A program made the position numbers and the translations under genes. From contig NZ_PDNU01000035.1 of NCBI RefSeq assembly GCF_002631185.1, forward strand, positions 1 to 64,000: a stretch of 64,000 nucleotides of DNA, written 5' to 3'. Every line of letters begins with the position of its first letter. Positions within the stretch are counted from its first letter, which is position 1. This document shows, one piece after another, positions 24,815 to 32,426 of the stretch. The notes under the pieces are model-generated. The model did not search any database, had not been told where the DNA came from, and was given only the letters and a program-made list of their open reading frames with translations. This DNA is from Teichococcus rhizosphaerae. GTDB lineage: Bacteria; Pseudomonadota; Alphaproteobacteria; Acetobacterales; Acetobacteraceae.

Positions 24815-26122
24815 ATGGGAAGCTACTGTGAGATCCAGTTCGACGAACTCAGCGTCTGCAGCGTCAAGTGGTATGTCCCTGACGAGTGGGCTGCGCTATT
24901 CCAGGAGAGCGATCGGCGCTGTCGATTTTGTTCAGACGAGGACACCGACTTAGAAGGTTCGGCTCGCCCCGTAGTCGACTATTGCACAGATCGGCCAACC
25001 TTTCTTTGGCGCCTGGCGCTGCTCGGAGCGACCGACACTACGGTGCGAAGCGCGTTCGAGAAGTGGCTGGAGAGCGCGCGCGCGACTTGGCGCGAATATC
25101 GGGATTCGTGGACGGGCGAGGAGCAAATGGGCGCTGCTCGCATATGCACGGCGCTCGACACGCTGGACTTCAATGAATGGAAGCATCAAGCTAACAAAGC
25201 GATCCATGCTCGGTATGGCTCTGATGCCGCGAAGCCCACAGACCCTTTCGAGCAGCGCTTTCATGACTATGACGATAGCTTCCTGCACTTTGCGGGCTAT
25301 GGATCGCTAGTCGGACTGCGTGCCCTGCTTGAGGCGTGCCCAGAGGCCAAAGAAGTCAGCCTCGATGTTGGCGACCTCGTGGATGCCGGCCACTACGAGG
25401 AAGACGAGCGGATTTGCGACCAGGCGCGGAGCAGGCTTCCCTTCATCGCGAATCCGCTCGAACCGACAATCATCCTTGGCGAAGGCAGCACCGACCTCCT
25501 GGTGCTGCAGCATGCACTTGCCGCGATGTACCCTGAACTCGTCGACTATTTCTCCTTCTTTGACCATGCCGAGTTCAGTGTCGATGGCGGAACCACATAT
25601 CTAGTTAAATTTCTTCGTGCATTCGCTGGCGCCAGAATGACAGCTCGTATGGTAGCGGTGTTCGACAACGACACCGCAGGTGTTCAGGCTTATACGCAAG
25701 CCCTGGCGCTGAACCTACCGACAAACTTCATCATCACTCGCCTGCCTGACATCGAACTTGCGCGCCGCTATCCGACGATCGGCCCATCCGGCCCAGCAGA
25801 GGTTGATGTCAACGGCAGCGCAGCGGGAATTGAGCTCTACTTGGGAGAAAATGCGCTCCGTCGGCACGGTGTTCTCAGGCCGGTGCGATGGACCGGCTAC
25901 GTGCCTAGCGCAGCAAAGTATCAGGGTGAAGTCGAAGGAAAAAGCGAGGTTCTGCGCGCCTTCCTCGACGGCATTACCAGAATGGCGAGCAAAGAGGCGG
26001 CGCGAGCACAATTTCCAGAACTCGCCGCGGTCTGGCAACGGATCTTCGGTCTCGTCGAGCAGAATGCTGGCGATCAGTGCCAGCGTTCGTATCTGCGCGT
26101 GATCAACCGTTCTCACGATTAG
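24815..26122 (+). CDS. HEPN/Toprim-domain protein, probable defence cargo
   Basis: A 435-residue protein. The N-terminus MGSYCEIQFDELSVCSVKWYVPDEW is that of the HEPN/Toprim N-terminal domain family. A helical middle part includes NEWKHQANKAIHARYG and DDSFLHFAGYGSLVGLRALLE. A Toprim domain follows from about residue 215, with Glu in IILGEGSTDLLVLQHAL and the Asp pair in VAVFDNDTAGVQAY. No clear HEPN RX4-6H motif is seen, so RNase activity is doubtful. Relatives sit in defence islands. The gene is clearly AT-richer than its neighbours and is on the opposite strand to the tail operon, signs of recent acquisition as prophage cargo. Confidence 0.8.
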   Translation: MGSYCEIQFDELSVCSVKWYVPDEWAALFQESDRRCRFCSDEDTDLEGSARPVVDYCTDRPTFLWRLALLGATDTTVRSAFEKWLESARATWREYRDSWTGEEQMGAARICTALDTLDFNEWKHQANKAIHARYGSDAAKPTDPFEQRFHDYDDSFLHFAGYGSLVGLRALLEACPEAKEVSLDVGDLVDAGHYEEDERICDQARSRLPFIANPLEPTIILGEGSTDLLVLQHALAAMYPELVDYFSFFDHAEFSVDGGTTYLVKFLRAFAGARMTARMVAVFDNDTAGVQAYTQALALNLPTNFIITRLPDIELARRYPTIGPSGPAEVDVNGSAAGIELYLGENALRRHGVLRPVRWTGYVPSAAKYQGEVEGKSEVLRAFLDGITRMASKEAARAQFPELAAVWQRIFGLVEQNAGDQCQRSYLRVINRSHD

Positions 26123-26129
26123 CTTGAGA

Positions 26130-27086
26130 TCAGGTATAGTCGCTTGCCTGCTGCTGGTTCTTCAACACCGCCGTCATCATACGTGTTGCTGTCGCGTTGA
26201 AGGCTGCGCGAAACTCGAAGCTCGCCTCGACCCCTGCCGGGCCTTCGACCGGCGTCTTCGCGAGGGCCAGGTAGACCTCGTGCAGCGTGAAGGTCAGGCT
26301 GCGGTTGGCGTCGATCATGTATGCGAAGGCGAACTCCGCCGGCTCGTTGTTCTGCGCCTGGGTCAGCAGCGTGGTGTCCGCGAAGCGCGCGGTGATCTGC
26401 CCGGTGGCGCGCGCGATGCCGGGATCGACGCCCTCCACCTTCCGGTCGGCGCGGATGGTGCGCACCATCTCCATGCCGTTCGCGTAGGTAAGCCGCGCGC
26501 CGGTCACCTGTGCGAGCGCGGCGCCGTTCCGGCTGATCGCCCCCTGCGCCTTGTGGAAGGCGGTGTAGGCGGCGCTGGTCGGCGTGCCGCCGGCGCTCGT
26601 GCCACCGCGCGTCGAGCCCTGGCCCATCAGCCCGAAGGTCGCGGTGGCAGGCCCCGAGGGCGAGAAGTCGATCTCCAGCGTGTCGGCCCGCACGCCGGTG
26701 CAGAGGTCGTAGTTCGGCACATCCGGATAGCCGATCTCGATGCTGTTGGACGGCAGCGCCGCGGCGCCCGAGCCGAAGCTGTGGATGAAGTTCGGACTGG
26801 TGCCGGTGCTGGTCGGCGGTCCGAGCAGCAGGCGCAGCCAATGGCCGATGTTGATGAGGTCCACCGGCACCACCGCCTGGCCCTGCACGGTGACGGTGTC
26901 GAGGAAGGGTGCCGCCGGGTCGCGACTGCTGCCGACGCCGATGACGTCGGCATCGAGCAGCGGCTGCTCGGCGCCGAGATCGCAGGACAGGAACGGCATT
27001 CGCATCCAGTCGCCCGAGGGCGCGGTGCCATAGGTCGCCTCGGGGATCATGAGCAGACGGCAATTGGCGCCGATGGCACGGGGCAT
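26130..27086 (-). CDS. Phage major tail tube protein
   Basis: A 318-residue protein beginning MPRAIGANCRLLMIPEATYGTAPSGDW, an opening typical of siphophage tail tube proteins of the phage_tail_2 group. Beta-rich segments include DLGAEQPLLDADVIGVGSSRDPA, VPVDLINIGHWLRLLLGPPT and EIDFSPSGPATATFGLMGQG, with a C-terminal AFAYMIDANRSLTFTLHEVYLA. It polymerises into the tail tube. It lies between the tail terminator and chaperone genes, as expected. The HEPN/Toprim cargo gene ends 7 bases from its stop, in convergent orientation. Confidence 0.87.
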   Translation of the reverse strand: MPRAIGANCRLLMIPEATYGTAPSGDWMRMPFLSCDLGAEQPLLDADVIGVGSSRDPAAPFLDTVTVQGQAVVPVDLINIGHWLRLLLGPPTSTGTSPNFIHSFGSGAAALPSNSIEIGYPDVPNYDLCTGVRADTLEIDFSPSGPATATFGLMGQGSTRGGTSAGGTPTSAAYTAFHKAQGAISRNGAALAQVTGARLTYANGMEMVRTIRADRKVEGVDPGIARATGQITARFADTTLLTQAQNNEPAEFAFAYMIDANRSLTFTLHEVYLALAKTPVEGPAGVEASFEFRAAFNATATRMMTAVLKNQQQASDYT

Positions 27087-27120
27087 CGGAGATCTCCGGG
27101 ATCAGCGGGAGGGAGAAGCG

Positions 27121-27567
27121 TCAGGCCAGCGGTGAGCCGGCAACGGTGAAGAACAGCGTAACGGGGACGGCAGCAGCGCGGGCTGCGGCGGCTCCCTCGA
27201 AGTCGACATCCTCGAAGTCGGGCGCACCGGGCTGCGCCCATTCCACCGCGCCACCGAGGGTGCGGTCGGCAGTGATGGCGGCAGCGATGTCCACCAGCAG
27301 AGCATCGAGGAGGGCGGTGCGGACCGCCGGCGTCGCGCCACCAGCGGTGACCTCGACCACGGCGCGGTGCTCGACGGCCCAGGCGAGCGGCGAGAGGATC
27401 GCGGTCTCCTCGACCGTCTCGCCATCGCGGATGACGACCAGCCCGCCCGGCGGCAGGCGCTGCGGCACGGTCTCGCCGCGCAGCACCAGCGGCGCCGGGT
27501 TCCTGCCGGCCAAGGCTGTGCCGAGCCGACTTTGCAGTGCCGCGATGGCGGCCTCCCGCACGCTCAT
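27121..27567 (-). CDS. Tail terminator-like minor tail protein
   Basis: A 148-residue protein starting MSVREAAIAALQSRLGTALAG, followed by PLVLRGETVPQRLPPGGLVVIRDGE and WAVEHRAVVEVTAGGATPAVRTALLDALLVDI. This pattern, a helix pair enclosing beta strands, is common in tail terminator or completion proteins, which are often mislabelled acyl-CoA transferases in alphaproteobacterial prophages. Its start overlaps the stop of the upstream gene by four bases (ATGA). Its position just before the tail tube gene supports the role. Confidence 0.75.
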   Translation of the reverse strand: MSVREAAIAALQSRLGTALAGRNPAPLVLRGETVPQRLPPGGLVVIRDGETVEETAILSPLAWAVEHRAVVEVTAGGATPAVRTALLDALLVDIAAAITADRTLGGAVEWAQPGAPDFEDVDFEGAAAARAAAVPVTLFFTVAGSPLA

Positions 27568-28292
27568 GGCGCCGCCCTCCCGCTCTCCCGCTCCCAGGCG
27601 GCGACGAAGCGTCCGGGCAGCCGGCGCAGCCCGCGTTCGGCGGCACCCTTCACGTCCAGCCGCTTGGCCAGCTTCACCTGCGGCAGCAGCAGGAACATCG
27701 GTACCATCCCGCGGGCGAGCATCCCGCGCGCCCAGGCCTCGCGGCCCTTGCGGTTGCCGGTGCCGATCTCGGCGAGGCCGCCAGCAATGAGCCGGGTGCG
27801 CCGCCGCCGGCCGGTCTGCTCGCCCTGACTCAGCGGCAGGCACCACACGAAGCCGCGCCCCGACTGGAACGGCCGCAGAAAGCCCCGGCCGGAGGCGACC
27901 ATCTGCGCCGGCGTGACCCGCATGCCTTTCTCGCCCCGGCCCCTGCGCCCCCTTGCTGCATTGAACCCGGTCGGGATCGCCAGGAACTTTCGGCCACCCT
28001 TGGCGCGGATCAGTGCCCCCCGCTCGAAGGCGTCGATGACATTCGGCACCTTGGTCCAGACCAGCCCGGCAGGACGCAGCGACTGCCCTGAGCGCGGGAA
28101 GACCTGCGAGCGCCAGGCATTGGCGATCCCCCGCGCGTTGCCGCCCAAGCTGCTGGTCACCTGCCGCCGTAACTCGGCCTTGACCTGCTCGGTCTCGGCG
28201 CGGATCGCCGTCATCGCTGCGCGCTCGCCGGCACGCACCTCGGCCGCCAGCACCTGGCGCAGGTCGCCGACGATGTGGGCGGCCAGCCTCAC
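27564..28292 (-). CDS. DUF6441 family phage protein
   Basis: A 242-residue protein, MRLAAHIVGDLRQVLAAEVRAGERAAMTAIRAETEQVK..., matching the N-terminal helix of DUF6441 phage proteins. The core includes SSLGGNARGIANAWRSQVFP and AFERGALIRAKGGRKFLAIPT, and the end GRFVAAWERESGRAAP. The surplus of Arg/Lys and the resemblance to HK97 gp10-type proteins suggest a head-tail connector or tail completion role. It lies in an overlapping chain of connector genes between the holin and the tail terminator. Confidence 0.78.
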   Translation of the reverse strand: MRLAAHIVGDLRQVLAAEVRAGERAAMTAIRAETEQVKAELRRQVTSSLGGNARGIANAWRSQVFPRSGQSLRPAGLVWTKVPNVIDAFERGALIRAKGGRKFLAIPTGFNAARGRRGRGEKGMRVTPAQMVASGRGFLRPFQSGRGFVWCLPLSQGEQTGRRRRTRLIAGGLAEIGTGNRKGREAWARGMLARGMVPMFLLLPQVKLAKRLDVKGAAERGLRRLPGRFVAAWERESGRAAP

Positions 28293-28609
28293 GCCGTGCC
28301 GCCGCCCGGCGGCAAGCCGGTGCGGTGGCGGATGATCGCCACCGCCAGGTCATGCAGTGCCGCCTGGCCGAGGTAGCCGAACACGAAGGCGAAGAGGAAT
28401 CGGCCGTACTCGTTGAACTCGAGGAAGCCGCCGAGCGCATAGCCGGCGCTGCCGACCAGCGCGGCCGAGGGCACCTCCCAGGCGAGGCACCAGCCGAAGC
28501 GGCGGCGCTCGGGGTTGTTCCAGCGGACGAAGCCCCCGGCGAGCCCGGCCGCGGCGCCGAGCAGCAGGTCGCGCAGCATCTCCAGCAGGGTGAGGGTGGT
28601 CTGCGGCAT
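28289..28609 (-). CDS. Putative phage holin
   Basis: A 106-residue membrane protein. After a short helix (MPQTTLTLLEMLRDLLLG) come two or three hydrophobic segments, AAAGLAGGFVRW, VPSAALVGSAGYALGGFL and FLFAFVFGYLGQAALHDLAV, and a charged tail. That size and layout fit holins, which permeabilise the inner membrane to release endolysin. It is separated from the Rz genes and endolysin only by the head-tail joining gene, so it belongs to the same embedded lysis cassette. The assignment rests on topology and place, not on a strong motif. Confidence 0.65.
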   Translation of the reverse strand: MPQTTLTLLEMLRDLLLGAAAGLAGGFVRWNNPERRRFGWCLAWEVPSAALVGSAGYALGGFLEFNEYGRFLFAFVFGYLGQAALHDLAVAIIRHRTGLPPGGGTA

Positions 28610-28622
28610 GGCGGGCGGGCTC

Positions 28623-28931
28623 CTATCGCTGGCAGAGGACGCGCCAGGCGGTGCCGGAGGCGTCGCGCTCGGCGTGGGTGACGGTGAGCAGGTCGGGGCC
28701 GAGGGCGAAGCTGTCGCCGGCGGCGAGACCGGGCAGCGCCGCGACGGCGACCGAGAGGATGTCGGTCGCCTGCAGGATCCCGGTGCCGAAGGCGTCGGCC
28801 ACGCGGTCGGGGGAGGCGCGCAGGACCCGCAGCGCGACCGGCGCGCCGGTGCCGCCCGCCCGATAGACCGCGTCGGTGCCGAGGTTCGGATCGGCGGCGA
28901 GCGCCGCCATCGCGGCGTCGAAGGCGTTCAC
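28623..28931 (-). CDS. Phage head-tail joining protein
   Basis: A 102-residue protein beginning MNAFDAAMAALAADPNLGTDAVYRAGG, then VALRVLRASPDRVADAFGTGILQATDILSVAV and ending TAWRVLCQR. This matches the beta-barrel connector family (lambda gpFII or phage_H_T_join type), in which a short N-terminal helix precedes a beta sandwich. It would form the ring that binds the tail to the portal complex. Its start overlaps the Rz1-like gene stop by four bases. The lysis genes before and after it show that lysis functions were inserted into the connector operon. Confidence 0.75.
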   Translation of the reverse strand: MNAFDAAMAALAADPNLGTDAVYRAGGTGAPVALRVLRASPDRVADAFGTGILQATDILSVAVAALPGLAAGDSFALGPDLLTVTHAERDASGTAWRVLCQR

Positions 28932-29203
28932 CGTTCGCCTCCATCGGCCGGGTTGAGCCGCCGCACCGCGGCCAGCCGCCCGGCGCAGTCGGAGTGCGCG
29001 GCGTCATAGGCCAGCAGCAGCTCCGCCGCTTGCCCCTGGGTCAGGCGGTCCGAGGCCGGCAGCGCCGGCGCGGCGGCGCAGACCAGCAGCGCGTCAGGGA
29101 GGCGCAGCGGCAGCAGCCGGATCTCCGGCGCCGCGGTTGGCGCGCAGGCGCTCGACAGCGTCGCGCAGCACAGGGGCAGCGCCCGTCGCGTGGCTCGGGT
29201 CAC
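28928..29203 (-). CDS. Rz1-like outer-membrane spanin lipoprotein, nested in Rz
   Basis: A 91-residue product from GTG 29203, inside the Rz-like gene in another frame. The N-terminus MTRATRRALPLCCATLSSAC is positive, then hydrophobic, ending in a Cys at residue 20 that fits a lipoprotein signal; APTAAPEIRLLPLRLPDALL follows, Pro- and Leu-rich as in o-spanins. Rz1 anchors in the outer membrane and joins Rz to disrupt the envelope in the last step of lysis. The longer frame upstream of the GTG is Pro/Arg shadow. The lipobox is not perfect, and a nearby Cys12/13 is an alternative. Confidence 0.7.
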   Translation of the reverse strand: MTRATRRALPLCCATLSSACAPTAAPEIRLLPLRLPDALLVCAAAPALPASDRLTQGQAAELLLAYDAAHSDCAGRLAAVRRLNPADGGER

Positions 29204-29486
29204 GGCGGAGGGCCTCCAGATCGGCGCCGAGGCGCGCGGCCCGGGCGCGGGCGCGCTCGGCCTCGCCGGTGAGGGCGGCGATGTGGCGCGCGTGCTCGGC
29301 GGTGGCGCGGGCGAGCGCCGCCGCATTGGCCTCCGCCGCGCGGCTGGCCGTCGCCGCGTCGAGGCGGGCCGCGTCGCGCTGGGAGCGGAAGTGCCAGGCC
29401 GCGGTGGCGGAGAGCACCACCGCCGCGACGAGCGCCAGCGGCAGAACGTGGCGGGACAGCAGCCCGAGGAGCGCCGCGCCGGTCAC
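29094..29486 (-). CDS. Rz-like inner-membrane spanin
   Basis: A 130-residue protein. A single N-terminal membrane anchor, LPLALVAAVVLSATAAWHF (about residues 16-34), precedes a long Ala/Glu/Arg coiled coil (ARATAEHARHIAALTGEAERARARAARLGADLEAL given in part) and a short Pro/Ala tail. This is the layout of i-spanins. The overlapping Rz1-like frame within its 3-prime third supports the assignment strongly, since nested spanins are typical. The start overlaps the endolysin stop as ATGA. Confidence 0.8.
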   Translation of the reverse strand: MTGAALLGLLSRHVLPLALVAAVVLSATAAWHFRSQRDAARLDAATASRAAEANAAALARATAEHARHIAALTGEAERARARAARLGADLEALRRDPSHATGAAPVLRDAVERLRANRGAGDPAAAAAPP

Positions 29487-29884
29487 GGATAGGCCTCGCG
29501 GTCGAGCTCGAAATGCGGCCCGTCGCGGAAGGAGGGCCAGTCGCCGCCCCAGGCGATCGGCACGCCGACCTCCTTGGCCGCGGCCTTCATCGCGGCGCCG
29601 AGCTGCTCATACAGCGGCCAGTCCCAGCGAATCTCGCCCTGCTCGACGGAGCCGTCGCCGTCGTCCAGCCAGTAGGCCAAATCGACGGCATGGCCGGTGA
29701 GGTGCCGGCTGTGCAGCGTGCGCGAGGCACCGATCGCGATGAGGCGGGCCTGGCGCTCGCGCGAGCGCAGCCCCTCCGTGACGATGAAGGGCACCGCCTG
29801 GCGAGCCCGTTCGACGACGCGCACCAGGTCGCGGTGCACGCCCGCGAGGCGCGCGCGGTCGCGCGGCAGCAGCGCGGCCATCAC
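29483..29884 (-). CDS. Endolysin, M15 family peptidase
   Basis: A 133-residue enzyme. The zinc ligands of M15 D-Ala-D-Ala/L-Ala-D-Glu peptidases are present: His in SRHLTGHAVDLAYW (HxxxxxxD pattern) and the later DGPHFEL. An Arg/Ser-rich SRERQARLIAIGASR precedes the first motif, as in phage T5-like endolysins. It cleaves peptidoglycan cross-links at lysis. It has no signal peptide and so depends on the holin. Its start overlaps the decoration protein stop by four bases, placing lysis right after capsid genes. Confidence 0.88.
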   Translation of the reverse strand: MMAALLPRDRARLAGVHRDLVRVVERARQAVPFIVTEGLRSRERQARLIAIGASRTLHSRHLTGHAVDLAYWLDDGDGSVEQGEIRWDWPLYEQLGAAMKAAAKEVGVPIAWGGDWPSFRDGPHFELDREAYP

Positions 29885-30231
29885 GCCCCCGAGGCCGGCA
29901 CGCGGGCCAGCATCACCCGGACCGTGGCATCGGCAGCGAGTGCTGCGACGGTGCAGAGCCCGACCTGGTAGTTGCCGGTCGCGGTGGTGGTGATGCGGCG
30001 GTTGGTATTGTCCCAGAACACCCGCGCGCCCTGGGTGATGGCGAGCGCGGGCTCCTTGGTGAGCTCGAACTCACCGCGGGTCTCGCACTCGACGCTGGCG
30101 TTCTGCGCGGCGTCGGACGCCGCCACCCCGAAGAAGGCGCCCACCAGCATGCCCTGGCCGGAGAGGATCCCGCCGGCATAGGGCACCAGCATCGGGATCG
30201 AGCGCGCGTCGGGGCGGATGCAGTTGCGCAT
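29881..30231 (-). CDS. DUF2190 capsid decoration protein
   Basis: A 116-residue protein, MRNCIRPDARSIPMLVPYAGGILSGQGMLVGAFFGV..., with ALAITQGARVFWDNTNRRITTTATGNYQVGLC, the beta-rich pattern of DUF2190 proteins (capsid cement or head fibre proteins). It is made just downstream of the major capsid fusion, the usual place for decoration proteins. CAGGAG before the start serves as ribosome-binding site and sits beside a strong hairpin. It would stabilise the expanded capsid. Confidence 0.8.
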   Translation of the reverse strand: MRNCIRPDARSIPMLVPYAGGILSGQGMLVGAFFGVAASDAAQNASVECETRGEFELTKEPALAITQGARVFWDNTNRRITTTATGNYQVGLCTVAALAADATVRVMLARVPASGA

Positions 30232-30253
30232 GGAAGGGTCTCCTGAAAGCGCG

Positions 30254-30286
30254 CAGGGCGCCGACCGGCTCTCCGGCGGCGCCCTG
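30254..30286. terminator. Strong stem-loop between capsid and decoration genes
   Basis: A perfect 9-base-pair outer stem, CAGGGCGCC with GGCGCCCTG, encloses a second small stem (CCGG-CTCT-CCGG). On the reverse strand it follows the capsid gene stop and precedes the decoration protein ribosome-binding site. No U-run follows, so partial termination or mRNA processing that raises capsid mRNA is more likely than full termination. Confidence 0.5.
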
Positions 30287-30321
30287 GCGCGATACGGATG
30301 GGAAAGACGGGAGCGGGGGGA

Positions 30322-32424
30322 TCAGGTGCCCGGGTTGAACCAGGCGCCGCGCCAGTCGATGGCGCCGACGCCGAAGTCGAAGATCACGCTGACCTCGACT
30401 CCGTCTGCGCCCTGCACCGGACCGGTGGTGACCTGCGGCCCCTCCGCCCCGTTCAGGTAGCCGTAGACATAGACGGGCGCGGCGACCGGGTCGGAGAACA
30501 GGTACCAGCGGTTCGCCTGGATCAGCGGCTCGATCACCGGCTGCACGAAGCCGGCGAACACGTTCGCCTTGCCGATCTCGCTCGCCTGCACGACCACCGT
30601 CGCCTGCCGCGCGGCGAGCTCAAGGTTCGGCCCGACCAAAAGGCGCATGGTCTGGCCCATGGAGATCGGCAGGCCGTCCAGCGTGCGCTGCTTCATGATG
30701 GCGGTGCGGCCGGCGCCGATAGTCGAGGTGTCGAGCACGGTGCCGGTGCTGGCTTTGTTGGCGCGCGCCGCACCGGTGGCAAACACGGGGGCGCTGCCGG
30801 TGGTCAGCGTCGGGCCATCGCCATTGGCGCTGTTCAGCAGGTTGTAGGCGGTGGCGTTCTCGAACTCGGCGACGCGGCGACCGATGGCGGCGGCGAAGTC
30901 GGTGAAGGCGCCGAGATCGTCATTGACCAGCATCGGCCGCGTGACGCGGATGCGCCGCGCGAAGGTCTGGAGCAGGACGGTCTCCTGGCTCTCGGACATG
31001 GTGCCGACCTGGATCTCGCCGTTCTCGGCGAGCGGCAGCAGGGTCGGGAAGTCGCCGATGCGCAGGTGCCGGTGCGGCTTGAAGTCGCGGAAGTCGCGGC
31101 GGAGGAAGACCTGCCGGTAGGTCGGCTGCGCCGGCGCGTAGGCCGCGAGCAGCATCTTGTTGGCCGCCGCCGCGAGCAGCAGCGGAAAGTCGGAGCTGGT
31201 GTGGAAGGCGCGCTCGGCGAGCAGGGTCGGGTTGCGCGGCACGCTGCGTTCGCCGCGGGCGCGCAACAGCTCTCCGATCATGTCGGACGGGCGCCAGCCC
31301 ATGAACTCGGCATGCCGTCCCGCCCCCTGCGGCTGGTAGCCCGGCATGGCGCGGGCGGCGAGCGCCTCGGCCATGGCGTCGAGCGTCTGCGCCGGGTCGT
31401 CGTGGCCGGGGCCGGTCTCGGGGCGGGCGGGAATGGACGGGCGCGGCCCCTGCGCCACCAGGGCGTCGAACAGGGCGCGCCGGGCCTGGTCGCCGGTCCA
31501 GCCCTGGGCGATGGCCTCGGCACGGATCGGGGTGATGCGTTCCGCCGGCAGCAAGGCGCGGGCGGCCTCGACGGCGGTGTCGATGCCGGCGATGCGCTCG
31601 CGCTCGGCGCGCTGCGCCTCGGCGCGGACCGCGTCGAGGTCCGGTGCGGCGCGGATCGGCTCGGGCGGCGTGGCGGGCGCGATCGGGGCGGCCGGTGCGG
31701 GGCTGGTGGTCACGGTGGTCTCCTGGGGCGGATGGGTCGGCGGCGCCGGCGGGGCGGCCGGCTCGGCCTGCGGGGCCGGCGTCGTCTCGGGCATGGGTGG
31801 GTCCTCGTCGGGCAGGGCAGGCTCGATCGCGATGGCGGGCGCGCCCTGCGCCGCCTCACCGCGCACCGCCGCATCGCGGTCCACCGGGACCGGCACGACG
31901 GAGATCTCGAAGGGCTCCCAGTCCACCGCGCGGTGGACGGTCTCGCCGGTGGCGGCATCGGGCCGAGGCTCGTAGCGGTGCACGCGGTAGCCGACGCTGA
32001 CCGCCCGCAGCGTGCCGTCGGCGACCCGCTGCCAGACCGGCTCGACGTCCGCCGCGGAGGAGAATTGCAGCGTGGCGTAGCCCCGGCCGGCGTCGAGGCG
32101 GGCGGCGGTCACCCGACCGAGCACGTCGCGCGCGCCGCCGCGGCGGTGGGTGTCGAGCACCGGGGCGCGGCCGGAGCGCAGCGCCTCCATGCGCACCGCG
32201 CTCGGCGACATCTCCAGCTCCTCGGTGATGAGGCCGAGGGCGGGGACGAAGTTGCGGGCGCGGGCGCCGGTGGACCACACCACCTCGACGGTGCGGGCGG
32301 CGCGGTCGACGGTGGCAGGCGCGGTGATGGCGCGCTGCGCGACCAGGGGAAGGTCCCCGGCCGTCGGCCCAGCAGCAAGCTCGGGCGCGAGGTCTCCCCC
32401 GCCCGGTTCGATCGGTTCGGTCAT
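30322..32424 (-). CDS. Prohead protease / major capsid protein fusion
   Basis: A 700-residue fusion from the ATG at 32424. Residues 1 to about 200 are a prohead protease of the HK97 type: His in VLDTHRRGGARDVLG, Ser in LRAVSVGYRV and EPFEISVVPVPVDRDA. A Pro/Ala-rich linker and a charged helical scaffold-like part (about 205-320) follow. The rest is the capsid protein: ARAMPGYQPQG, LAERAFHTSSDFPLLL, TYRQVFLRRDFRDFK, ENATAYNLLNSANG and IEPLIQANRWYLFSDP. The protease is expected to remove itself and the delta region during head maturation. Fused forms are known in Mu-like and alphaproteobacterial phages. It lies two bases after the portal gene. Confidence 0.92.
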   Translation of the reverse strand: MTEPIEPGGGDLAPELAAGPTAGDLPLVAQRAITAPATVDRAARTVEVVWSTGARARNFVPALGLITEELEMSPSAVRMEALRSGRAPVLDTHRRGGARDVLGRVTAARLDAGRGYATLQFSSAADVEPVWQRVADGTLRAVSVGYRVHRYEPRPDAATGETVHRAVDWEPFEISVVPVPVDRDAAVRGEAAQGAPAIAIEPALPDEDPPMPETTPAPQAEPAAPPAPPTHPPQETTVTTSPAPAAPIAPATPPEPIRAAPDLDAVRAEAQRAERERIAGIDTAVEAARALLPAERITPIRAEAIAQGWTGDQARRALFDALVAQGPRPSIPARPETGPGHDDPAQTLDAMAEALAARAMPGYQPQGAGRHAEFMGWRPSDMIGELLRARGERSVPRNPTLLAERAFHTSSDFPLLLAAAANKMLLAAYAPAQPTYRQVFLRRDFRDFKPHRHLRIGDFPTLLPLAENGEIQVGTMSESQETVLLQTFARRIRVTRPMLVNDDLGAFTDFAAAIGRRVAEFENATAYNLLNSANGDGPTLTTGSAPVFATGAARANKASTGTVLDTSTIGAGRTAIMKQRTLDGLPISMGQTMRLLVGPNLELAARQATVVVQASEIGKANVFAGFVQPVIEPLIQANRWYLFSDPVAAPVYVYGYLNGAEGPQVTTGPVQGADGVEVSVIFDFGVGAIDWRGAWFNPGT

Positions 32425-32426
32425 GC

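Noticed and set aside
23528-26122. An 864-codon open frame joining the PIN toxin region to the HEPN/Toprim gene
   Set aside because: The first half overlaps the PIN toxin and tail chaperone in other frames and is low-complexity; only the part from ATG 24815 looks like a protein.
24815-26122. Active HEPN ribonuclease
   Set aside because: No RX4-6H motif could be found in the helical region, so only the family resemblance and Toprim domain are claimed.
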